64,000 nt of DNA from Pseudomonas syringae (GTDB lineage Bacteria; Pseudomonadota; Gammaproteobacteria; Pseudomonadales; Pseudomonadaceae), in assembly GCF_000737245.1 (NCBI RefSeq), contig NZ_JPQU01000045.1, forward strand, positions 62,001-126,000. The letters run 5' to 3'. Shown piece by piece: positions 34,920-44,629 of this stretch. How positions within the stretch are numbered: position 1 is the first letter of the stretch; each line of letters opens with the position of its first letter. Position numbers and translations under genes: made by a program. The notes below the pieces were generated by a model. It saw only the letters and a program-made list of their open reading frames with translations, had not been told where the DNA came from and did not search any database.

Positions 34920-36040
34920 AGCTGTTTGAGCGCTGGCGCGCCGAGCGTTCCGCTGCGCGACAGTGGTTGTTGGTGCGTCCGGGTTTTAATCCTGCGGACC
35001 CGTGGCAATGGCGACGGCTGCCCGGTGCTGAATTCGGCGACGGCCCACCGCCTTCCCGGTTCGCTCAGGATTCTGTCGCGCTGATCATTCCGGCCGCCTA
35101 TTGCAGTCATTTCCAGGTGCCGGCGCCTCCGGGGCTCAAAGCTCACGAGTGGCCGCTGCTATTGGAGGACTCGCTGCAACAGCCTGTGGATCAGCTTCAG
35201 GTGAGCTGTCTGTCCAGGACGAATGGGCATCTTGAATTACTGGTCGCTGAACGCGCCCTTATTCGGCGCTGGCTGGATGAGTGTGAGGCGATGGGTTTCT
35301 CGCCCAGCCATCTGTGGGCGGAAATGCAATTGCTGCCGAATCCAGCACCCGGCCAGTTGTTGCGCTGGAGCCGGGATCAGGATGCTTGCCTCAAGCGTGC
35401 CGGCGCCAATGGAGTACAGCACTGGTTGGTATGGCCTGATGTTCTGGGCGATTTGCCGGAGGATTGGCAGCATCCGCAGGGGGAAATCACCGGCGACTGG
35501 CCATCGCATTGGGCCGAATTGTCGCGCCTGCCCAATCTGCTGACGGGGTCTGGCAATCGCCAAGCCAAAGGCCGTCTGCGCACACCTTCGTTCAGCCCAA
35601 CCCAGCGCCGCCTTTTGAACAGCTGTGGATTGCTGGCTTTAGTCTGGGCTTGCGTTGCCCTTGGGCAATTCTGGCAACAGGTGCCGGTGTGGAAGGCGCA
35701 GGTTGAGGCCGTCACCGGCCCAGTCGCCAGCGCGCGGCAGGCCGAGAGAGTTCTGGCTCGACTGTCCGCCGATCAACTGGACTGGCGAACGCGTCAGCAG
35801 CAACTGGTGGAGCTGGAGCAGGCTGTCGAGCGATGGCTCGATACTCAGCCGGACTGGGGCGTGTCCGGCAGCTATTTCGATGGGCAGCGCTGGCGGGTAG
35901 TGCTCAGCGGCAGCAGTCCAGCTCCTGCCATCGGACACTGGCAAGCGATGGCCCGCAGTGCTGGATCGAAAGTTACCGTCGAGCCGGACCCCAAAACTGC
36001 TCTGCTTACCCTCAACTTCAACCTGGACGGGCAGCCATGA
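34916..36040 (+). CDS. gspL: type II secretion inner-membrane protein GspL
   Basis: GspL binds GspE in the cytoplasm and GspM in the membrane. The 374-residue product has a cytoplasmic actin-like region (about residues 1-220), one membrane helix (about 233-252) and a small periplasmic ferredoxin-like domain. GTG at 34916 overlaps the gspJ stop and gives the usual layout; the 10-residue longer frame from 34886 lies inside gspJ. Confidence 0.88.
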   Translation: MKLFERWRAERSAARQWLLVRPGFNPADPWQWRRLPGAEFGDGPPPSRFAQDSVALIIPAAYCSHFQVPAPPGLKAHEWPLLLEDSLQQPVDQLQVSCLSRTNGHLELLVAERALIRRWLDECEAMGFSPSHLWAEMQLLPNPAPGQLLRWSRDQDACLKRAGANGVQHWLVWPDVLGDLPEDWQHPQGEITGDWPSHWAELSRLPNLLTGSGNRQAKGRLRTPSFSPTQRRLLNSCGLLALVWACVALGQFWQQVPVWKAQVEAVTGPVASARQAERVLARLSADQLDWRTRQQQLVELEQAVERWLDTQPDWGVSGSYFDGQRWRVVLSGSSPAPAIGHWQAMARSAGSKVTVEPDPKTALLTLNFNLDGQP

Positions 36041-36474
36041 AGGCTATTATCGAACGCAGCTGCAATACCTTTGCGGCGCTGCCTGCCAGTCGTCGTTTCG
36101 CCTTGCTGGCGGGCTGGGTGGTGGTGCTGACGTTATTGCTGGTGCTGATCGGCCGGCCTTTACTGGCGTTGGCTAAAGAACTGCGTCAATGGCCGACTCT
36201 GGCTCAGCAGGCTCAGACACTGACCCCTGGCGTGATATTCACCAGTGATTATTGGCAGGCTTTGGCCAGTGCCCGGGGGCTGATGCTCACGCGAGTTGAA
36301 CAGCGCGGCGAGGTCTGGCAATTGCAGGGTGAGCTGAGTCGTGCCGAAGGGTTGCCGCAATTGTTGAGCAGTATTCAGGCCCAGGGCGGGCGCCCTCTGC
36401 GCTGGAGCCTGGAGCAAGGGCATCAAGGCCTGGTGTTCAGTGTGGATGTCAGCCGCACGGGTGGACGCCCGTGA
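36037..36474 (+). CDS. gspM: type II secretion inner-membrane protein GspM
   Basis: GspM is a bitopic partner of GspL and GspF. The 145-residue product has a short cytoplasmic tail, a membrane helix (about residues 24-43), a short helix and a ferredoxin-like periplasmic domain. ATG at 36037 overlaps the gspL stop (ATGA). The longer frame from 35833 lies within gspL and is discarded. Assigned mainly by position and topology. Confidence 0.83.
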   Translation: MKAIIERSCNTFAALPASRRFALLAGWVVVLTLLLVLIGRPLLALAKELRQWPTLAQQAQTLTPGVIFTSDYWQALASARGLMLTRVEQRGEVWQLQGELSRAEGLPQLLSSIQAQGGRPLRWSLEQGHQGLVFSVDVSRTGGRP

Positions 36475-37148
36475 CCCGCAAGCTTTGGATGCTGGGTATC
36501 GCAGTGTTTGTCGTGACCTTGCTACTGAACATACCGGCTGCCTTGGTGGCCCGGTTTATCCCTTGGGGGGCTGGCTGGCAGCCGGTGGCTGTCGCGGGCA
36601 CCATCTGGAACGGGCACATGGAAAGGCTCGGCATGGTAGGGCCCCTGGCCTGGCGTTTTCAGCCCTGGATCGGCGAAGGCCAGGTAAATATGGGCTTTCA
36701 GCAACGGAACTGGGAGCTACAGCTTAGCGGCTGGCCATGGTCCTGGCAGGCGCAACTGGCACCCGTTGCCCGCCAGATGACCCCTCCGACGGGCTTTGTC
36801 ATAGATGGTGACTGGCAAGGCCGCGTGCAGATTAAAGGAAACGGCGCGACGTGCAGGTCCAGTTCCGGCGAACTTCAAGGTCGGGATTTGGCCTTGATCA
36901 CGCCGTGGACTGTGGTGCTGGGCAGGGCGCAACTCAGGTTGGAGTGTCGTGAGGGTTTGCGGGTTATGGCCAATGCTCAGCGCGACGGCGAGCACCGCTT
37001 CGAGGCCCGGCTTGATCCTGTCGTGCGACGTATCAAACTCAATGGCTGGGTTGAACCGGATGCTATGGTCACACCGCTGTTGGTTCAGGCGGGGCTGCTC
37101 AAGGTGGGGGCTACGGAGTTTGAGAGGGTGTGGGGTGACGTTAAATAG
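36471..37148 (+). CDS. gspN: type II secretion protein GspN
   Basis: GspN is an accessory inner-membrane T2SS protein of unclear role, absent from many systems. The 225-residue product has an N-terminal membrane helix (about residues 5-27) and a periplasmic beta-rich domain with VAGTIWNGH, typical of the T2SSN family. Its GTG overlaps gspM by four bases. It is the last gene of the operon and is followed by a REPIN. Confidence 0.83.
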   Translation: MTRKLWMLGIAVFVVTLLLNIPAALVARFIPWGAGWQPVAVAGTIWNGHMERLGMVGPLAWRFQPWIGEGQVNMGFQQRNWELQLSGWPWSWQAQLAPVARQMTPPTGFVIDGDWQGRVQIKGNGATCRSSSGELQGRDLALITPWTVVLGRAQLRLECREGLRVMANAQRDGEHRFEARLDPVVRRIKLNGWVEPDAMVTPLLVQAGLLKVGATEFERVWGDVK

Positions 37149-37209
37149 CAGCGACTCAGACAGGCGACTCTGCGGGAGATTCTATGTTTGCCCGCAAGCG
37201 CATGTGGCA

Positions 37210-37302
37210 ACGTGGGACCGGCTTTAGCCGGGAAAGCTGCATCGCAGTCGATAGAGATGCGCTGGATTTACTGGCCCTTCCCGGCTAAAGCCGGTCCCAC
37301 GT
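37210..37302. repeat. REPIN with perfect 25-bp arms after gspN
   Basis: Arms at 37210-37234 (ACGTGGGACCGGCTTTAGCC...) and 37278-37302 are exact complements, with a 43-base loop. The arm resembles the inner palindrome in the lpxC-tatC gap, so the same REP family borders both ends of the export island. Confidence 0.85.
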
Positions 37303-37327
37303 CAGAAATTACGCCACAGGATTTTGT

Positions 37328-37783
37328 TCAGCCCTTGGGCTTCGCATGCGCCGCCAACCGCTCCAGCGCCGCTCGCAGTTTGGGGTCTGTAATCCCCTCC
37401 GCGGTGGCCTGAATGCTTTCGGCGGCTACCGGCGATAAATCCATGGTATGCCCGGCCGCGCCCTGACGGGCGGAGGGGGGTTGAACCTTGAACACGATGC
37501 GGGTCAGGTTGGCGAACTCGTCAAATGCGGTTAATTGTCGCTGTAGACGCTTCTGCTGATAGCGCAGGCGCGTAGCCCAATGACCGTCGGTAACGATCAG
37601 CAGCAGACTGCCTTCGCGCCATGAGGCAACGTGGCAATGTTCGCGTGCGGCGGGCTGCAACTGGCTTTCAAGCAGCCGCTGAAGGTGACCAAGACGCTGC
37701 GCATGATGAAATATGGCTTTCAGCGGCTTGGCTTCGCGCAGCAGTACAGCGGGTGCCCGGGCGGTGAGGGGACGAAATGCCAT
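37328..37783 (-). CDS. dciA: DciA-like helicase-loader protein (DUF721)
   Basis: DciA is the ancestral bacterial loader of the replicative helicase DnaB. The 151-residue product has the DUF721 region LLIVTDGHWATRLRYQQKRL, rich in basic residues, followed by a flexible tail. In pseudomonads a DUF721 gene lies next to secA and near lpxC. Here it is on the far side of the export island. The ATG at 37783 is preceded by a weak AGG. Confidence 0.82.
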   Translation of the reverse strand: MAFRPLTARAPAVLLREAKPLKAIFHHAQRLGHLQRLLESQLQPAAREHCHVASWREGSLLLIVTDGHWATRLRYQQKRLQRQLTAFDEFANLTRIVFKVQPPSARQGAAGHTMDLSPVAAESIQATAEGITDPKLRAALERLAAHAKPKG

Positions 37784-38091
37784 GAGCGAGTGACCTAGGG
37801 TGACAAGTTCGTCATGTTAGCAGAAAGCGTCTGAATCGCCGGTTTCCGCTGCGGATCAGGAGTTTTATGCGCAAAATCAACGGTTAACTTCTTCGGCTCA
37901 TGGGTTGAACTTGGGGAAAATGCCCCTATCTACAGACAGCCCCGTCACAGCGCTGCGCCAGCATCGTGGAATAACGCCACTTTCCTCACCATCGTTTCCG
38001 GGTAGAATGCTCGTTCGCATGCGGCCATGAGGGCTGCACGGGCGACTCACGGGGCCGCCCTCCATTCCTATGTGTGGAAGATCCTGTCGAT
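37784..38091. other. dciA-secA intergenic region, no gene seen
   Basis: No supported gene is present in these 308 bases. TTGAAC near 37905 and TATCTA near 37927 are a possible promoter pair spanning a GGGGAAAATGCCCC hairpin. TAGAAT near 38003 is another possible -10. A GC-rich stem near 38038-38061 precedes secA. No SecM-like reading frame is visible. Confidence 0.4.
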
Positions 38092-40824
<2,733 letters not shown>

Positions 40825-40848
40825 GGCTGGTCTGAATCTGTAGCACCA

Positions 40849-40883
40849 ACGCCGCGACCGGCTCTGCCGTCGCGGCGTTTTAC
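40849..40883 (+). terminator. rho-independent terminator after secA
   Basis: ACGCCGCGAC and GTCGCGGCGT pair around CGGCTCTGCC and are followed by TTTT. It separates secA from argJ. Confidence 0.8.
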
Positions 40884-40939
40884 AATCGATTGCCGTACCA
40901 GACAGGGCGGCACAGACAATTCTTCAAGGAGCGCACCTC

Positions 40940-42157
40940 ATGGCTGTTGGTCTTGGTCCTTTGCCGACATTGCACCCGGTTCCCGGTTTTGAACTGGGTA
41001 TTTCCTCTGCCGGCATCAAACGCCCGGGTCGCAAGGACGTTGTGGTCATGCGCTGCGCCGAAGGCTCCAGCGTTGCGGGCGTCTTTACCCTCAATGCGTT
41101 TTGCGCGGCTCCGGTTATCCTCGCCAAGCAACGTGTGGGCGGCTCCGTACGCTATTTGCTGACCAACACCGGCAATGCCAACGCGGGCACTGGCGAACCC
41201 GGCCTGGCCAACGCTGCGCGCACCTGCGCCAAGCTGGCTGAGCTGACCGGCGTTGATGCCTCTGCCGTGCTGCCGTACTCCACCGGTGTGATCGGCGAGC
41301 CGCTGCCTGTGGAAAAGATTGAGGGCGCTCTGCAAGCCGCGCTCGACGATCTGTCTGTGGACAACTGGGCCGCTGCTGCGACCGGGATCATGACCACCGA
41401 CACCCTGCCCAAAGGCGCTAGCCGTCAGTTCCAGATCGACGGCGTGACCATCACCGTTACCGGCATCAGCAAAGGCGCGGGCATGATCCGCCCGAACATG
41501 GCGACCATGCTGGGTTACATCGCCACTGACGCCAAAGTCTCGCAGAGCGTGTTGCAGGATTTGATTCGTGATGGCGCCAACAAGTCGTTCAACCGCATCA
41601 CCATCGATGGCGATACCTCGACCAACGACTGCTGCATGCTGATTGCCACTGGTCAGGCCAATCTGCCTGAAGTCACCGAAGCCAAAGGCCCGCTGTTCGA
41701 CGCGCTGAAGAAGGCGGTGTTCGAGGTGTGCATGGAAGTGGCTCAGGCCATCGTCCGTGACGGTGAAGGCGCGACCAAGTTCGTGACCGTTGAAGTCAAC
41801 GGTGGCGGCAATCATCAGGAGTGCCTGGACGTTGGTTACGCGGTCGCGCACTCGCCGCTGATCAAGACGGCACTGTTTGCGTCCGATCCAAACTGGGGCC
41901 GAATTCTGGCGGCTGTGGGCCGTGCCGGTGTTCCTGATCTGGATGTCAGCAAGATCGACGTATTCCTGGGTTCGGTCTGCATCGCCAGCAAAGGTTGCCG
42001 CGCGACCACCTACACTGAAGAGCAGGGCTCGGCCGTCATGGCGCAAGCAGAAATCACCATCCGCATTGAACTGGGCCGTGGCGATTGCAGCGAAACCATC
42101 TGGACCACCGACCTGTCCCACGAGTACGTCAAGATCAATGCGGAATACCGCACGTAA
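40940..42157 (+). CDS. argJ: ArgJ, glutamate N-acetyltransferase / N-acetyltransferase
   Basis: ArgJ recycles the acetyl group between N-acetylornithine and glutamate in arginine synthesis. The 405-residue product contains KGAGMIRPNMATMLG, in which cleavage before Thr189 produces the two subunits and exposes the catalytic threonine. AAGGAG eight bases upstream supports the ATG. It is in the usual Pseudomonas place after secA. Whether it also uses acetyl-CoA cannot be read from the sequence. Confidence 0.96.
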   Translation: MAVGLGPLPTLHPVPGFELGISSAGIKRPGRKDVVVMRCAEGSSVAGVFTLNAFCAAPVILAKQRVGGSVRYLLTNTGNANAGTGEPGLANAARTCAKLAELTGVDASAVLPYSTGVIGEPLPVEKIEGALQAALDDLSVDNWAAAATGIMTTDTLPKGASRQFQIDGVTITVTGISKGAGMIRPNMATMLGYIATDAKVSQSVLQDLIRDGANKSFNRITIDGDTSTNDCCMLIATGQANLPEVTEAKGPLFDALKKAVFEVCMEVAQAIVRDGEGATKFVTVEVNGGGNHQECLDVGYAVAHSPLIKTALFASDPNWGRILAAVGRAGVPDLDVSKIDVFLGSVCIASKGCRATTYTEEQGSAVMAQAEITIRIELGRGDCSETIWTTDLSHEYVKINAEYRT

Positions 42158-42209
42158 GGTGCTTCCTGATGATGGTGCGGTGTCCCTGGCACCGTGCTGT
42201 CGCTTTGCT

Positions 42210-42297
42210 GTAGGAGCGCGCTTGCCCGCGATTCGATTTTAGGCTCAATATATTTTTTCGCCCGTGCTAATGCCATCGCGGGCAAGCGCGCTCCTAC
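42210..42297. repeat. REPIN with perfect 23-bp arms
   Basis: Arms 42210-42232 (GTAGGAGCGCGCTTGCCCGC...) and 42275-42297 are exact complements with an AT-rich loop. It lies between argJ and the glutathione S-transferase gene, in the same transcription direction. Confidence 0.85.
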
Positions 42298-42325
42298 GGT
42301 TCATCATTCAAGTAAGGACACCGAA

Positions 42326-42958
42326 ATGACCCTGCACCTGATCATCGGCGACAAACGCTATTCTTCCTGGTCTCTGCGTGCGGCATTGGCGCTGTACATG
42401 ACGGGGGCGGCTCACAGCGAGCAACTGATACCGCTGAATCAGGCGAATACCCGGCAGTTGATGCTGGAGCACTCGCCAACCGGCAAAGTGCCACTGCTGA
42501 AAACGCCACAGGGCACCATTGCCGATTCCCTGGCAATCATCGAATACCTCGCCGAACAATTCCCCGAAGCCGGTCTCTGGCCTGCTGACACCGCCGACCG
42601 AGCCCAGGCGCGTTCAGCTTGCGCGCAAATGCATAGCGGCTTCATGGGGCTGCGCTCCAACATGCCGATGGATTTGCGCCGCGATGAAGCACTGGAGGTT
42701 ATCCCGGTGGATACCCAAGGCGATATCGAGCGGATTGTCCAGCTTTGGGCAGAATGCCGTGCTGCGGCGAGCGAAAGCGGACCGTTTCTGTTCGGCAAGG
42801 CCAGCGTTGCCGACGCCTTCTTTGCCCCGGTCGCCATCCGTTTGCGCACGTATCAGGTTGTGCTGCCGCCTGAAGCGGCGGCTTACGTCGAAACCATCTA
42901 TCAATGGCCGGTTTTCCAGCGTTGGCAACAGGCCGCTCTAGAGGAAACTCCCGCGTGA
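42326..42958 (+). CDS. glutathione S-transferase family protein
   Basis: The 210-residue product has a thioredoxin-fold N-terminal domain (LIIGDKRYSSWSLRAALAL, then TGKVPLLKT and IADSLAIIEYL for glutathione binding) and an all-helical C-terminal domain. The S-S-W-S segment could supply the activating serine. Substrate is unknown. ATG at 42326 is chosen because the upstream frame crosses the REPIN. It overlaps the Nudix gene by four bases, which suggests cotranslation. Confidence 0.85.
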   Translation: MTLHLIIGDKRYSSWSLRAALALYMTGAAHSEQLIPLNQANTRQLMLEHSPTGKVPLLKTPQGTIADSLAIIEYLAEQFPEAGLWPADTADRAQARSACAQMHSGFMGLRSNMPMDLRRDEALEVIPVDTQGDIERIVQLWAECRAAASESGPFLFGKASVADAFFAPVAIRLRTYQVVLPPEAAAYVETIYQWPVFQRWQQAALEETPA

Positions 42959-43899
42959 AACGAGTTCATGTAGCCGCCGCCGTCATCCGTGGAGCTGACG
43001 GCAGGATCCTTATCGCACGCCGCGCCGACAGCCAGCACCAAGGCGGGCTGTGGGAATTTCCCGGCGGTAAGGTCGAGCCGGGTGAAGCTGTGGAAGCTGC
43101 CTTGGCCCGAGAGCTACAGGAAGAGCTGAACATCGTCGTTACCCAAGCCCGTCCGCTGATCAGGATTCAGCATGATTACCCCGACAAGCAGGTTTTGCTG
43201 GATGTCTGGGAGGTCTCGGCGTTCACCGGCGAGCCTCATGGTGTCGAAGGCCAGCCATTGGCGTGGGTTTCAAACCGTGAATTGCCCGATTATGAATTCC
43301 CGGCGGCCAATCAACCTATCGTCGCGGCGGCTCGTCTGCCGGGTGAATACCTGATCACCCCCGGCGAGCTGGAAACCCCGCAGCTGTTGCGTGGCATCCA
43401 GAAAGCGATTGCTGGCGGTATCAAGCTGATTCAGCTCCGTGCACCGAATGGCTATGACCCGCAGTATCGCGATCTGGCTGTGGATGCAGTGGGTTTGTGT
43501 GCCGGCAAGGCGCAATTGATGCTCAAGGGGCCGCTCGAGTGGTTGGGCGACTTCCCCGCAGCAGGCTGGCACCTGACATCGGCGCAATTGCGCAAGCTGG
43601 CAGCCAATGGTCGTCCATTTCCCAAAGAGCGCTGGCTGGCGGCGTCCTGCCATAACGCCGAAGAGCTGAGCCTGGCTGAGCAGATGGGTGTCGATTTCGT
43701 GACCTTGTCACCGGTGCAGCCAACCCAGACTCATCCGGAGGCTCATCCTCTAGGTTGGGAGCAGGCGCAGCAGTTGATCTCAGGCTTCAACAAGCCGGTT
43801 TATCTGCTCGGTGGACTTGGCCCGGCAGAGCAACAGCAAGCCTGGCAGAGCGGGGCACAGGGAGTAGCGGGGATCCGGGCGTTCTGGCCGGGGGAGTGA
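42955..43899 (+). CDS. Nudix hydrolase (MutT-type) fused to a ThiE-like domain
   Basis: Residues 1-130 are a MutT-like Nudix domain, expected to clean oxidised dGTP. The Nudix box runs from residue 38 to 60 and includes the catalytic RELQEEL. Residues about 135-314 form a thiamine-phosphate-synthase-like barrel. That second domain keeps LIQLRAP and FVTLSPVQPTQTHP but lacks the usual ThiE metal and pyrophosphate residues, so its activity is doubtful. This fusion is common in pseudomonads next to argJ. GTG at 42955 overlaps the upstream stop. Confidence 0.88.
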   Translation: MKRVHVAAAVIRGADGRILIARRADSQHQGGLWEFPGGKVEPGEAVEAALARELQEELNIVVTQARPLIRIQHDYPDKQVLLDVWEVSAFTGEPHGVEGQPLAWVSNRELPDYEFPAANQPIVAAARLPGEYLITPGELETPQLLRGIQKAIAGGIKLIQLRAPNGYDPQYRDLAVDAVGLCAGKAQLMLKGPLEWLGDFPAAGWHLTSAQLRKLAANGRPFPKERWLAASCHNAEELSLAEQMGVDFVTLSPVQPTQTHPEAHPLGWEQAQQLISGFNKPVYLLGGLGPAEQQQAWQSGAQGVAGIRAFWPGE

Positions 43900-43927
43900 C
43901 CCCGGCTCCAACGGAATCGGTGCTCAC

Positions 43928-44018
43928 CTGTGGGAGCGGTGCTTGCCCGCGATACAGGCACCGCGGTTTGACAGAGAGATCAACGAAACCTTATCGCGGG
44001 CAAGCACCGCTCCCACAG
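43928..44018. repeat. REPIN with perfect 27-bp arms
   Basis: Arms 43928-43954 (CTGTGGGAGCGGTGCTTGCC...) and 43992-44018 are exact complements. It occupies the convergent gap between the Nudix fusion and the adenosyltransferase gene, where it may act as a two-way terminator. Confidence 0.88.
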
Positions 44019-44040
44019 GGTTGGTGTAGTGAACCTGAAA

Positions 44041-44616
44041 TTACCGCTTCTTCGCTGCCTCCCACAATATCTCCGCAATACCCTGGCGTTTGGCGATCAT
44101 TCGCGCCGCAACGAACAGTAAGTCCGACAGCCTGTTGATGTAAGCCAACCCAAACCCGGTCAAGGGCTCAACTGCATTTAGGTGCTGGCAGCGGCGCTCT
44201 GCGCTTCGGGCCAGGCTGCGGCAGACGTGGGCCTGGGCGATCAGTGCCGAGCCGCCGGGCAGGATGAAATTTTCCAGTGGGCCCAGCTCTTCATTCCATA
44301 GATCGATGGCAGCTTCCAGTCGATCAATCTCTGCCTGATCCAGAGCCTGATAAACCGGCATCGCCAGTTCTCCACCCAAATCAAACAACCGATGCTGACA
44401 AGGGGTTAGCACCTCGATGACTTCGTTGAGTGCAGGCTTCACTTCGGCCTGTTCGGCCAACCCGGCAAGCAGCAGCCCCAATTGGCTATTAAGGGTATCC
44501 ACGTCGCCGATGGCTTCGACCCGTGGGTGGTCTTTGGAAACCCGACGCCCATCGCCCAGTCCGGTTTCGCCGGTATCACCGGTGCGCGTGTAAATTTTCG
44601 ACAAGCGAAAGCCCAT
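44041..44616 (-). CDS. PduO-type ATP:cob(I)alamin adenosyltransferase
   Basis: This enzyme transfers adenosine from ATP to cob(I)alamin to make coenzyme B12. The 191-residue product has the PduO-type ATP loop YTRTGDTGETGLGDG and later FILPGGS, with RSAERR and YINRLSDLLF in the active-site helices. ATG at 44616 is chosen because the motif begins directly after it; the upstream frame lies in the sensor kinase gene. It starts 13 bases after the kinase stop, so the two are probably cotranscribed. Confidence 0.92.
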   Translation of the reverse strand: MGFRLSKIYTRTGDTGETGLGDGRRVSKDHPRVEAIGDVDTLNSQLGLLLAGLAEQAEVKPALNEVIEVLTPCQHRLFDLGGELAMPVYQALDQAEIDRLEAAIDLWNEELGPLENFILPGGSALIAQAHVCRSLARSAERRCQHLNAVEPLTGFGLAYINRLSDLLFVAARMIAKRQGIAEILWEAAKKR

Positions 44617-44629
44617 TCTTATTACTCCG

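Noticed and set aside
37900..38091. A SecM-like arrest peptide gene before secA
   Set aside because: No reading frame with a signal peptide and arrest motif is present in this gap.
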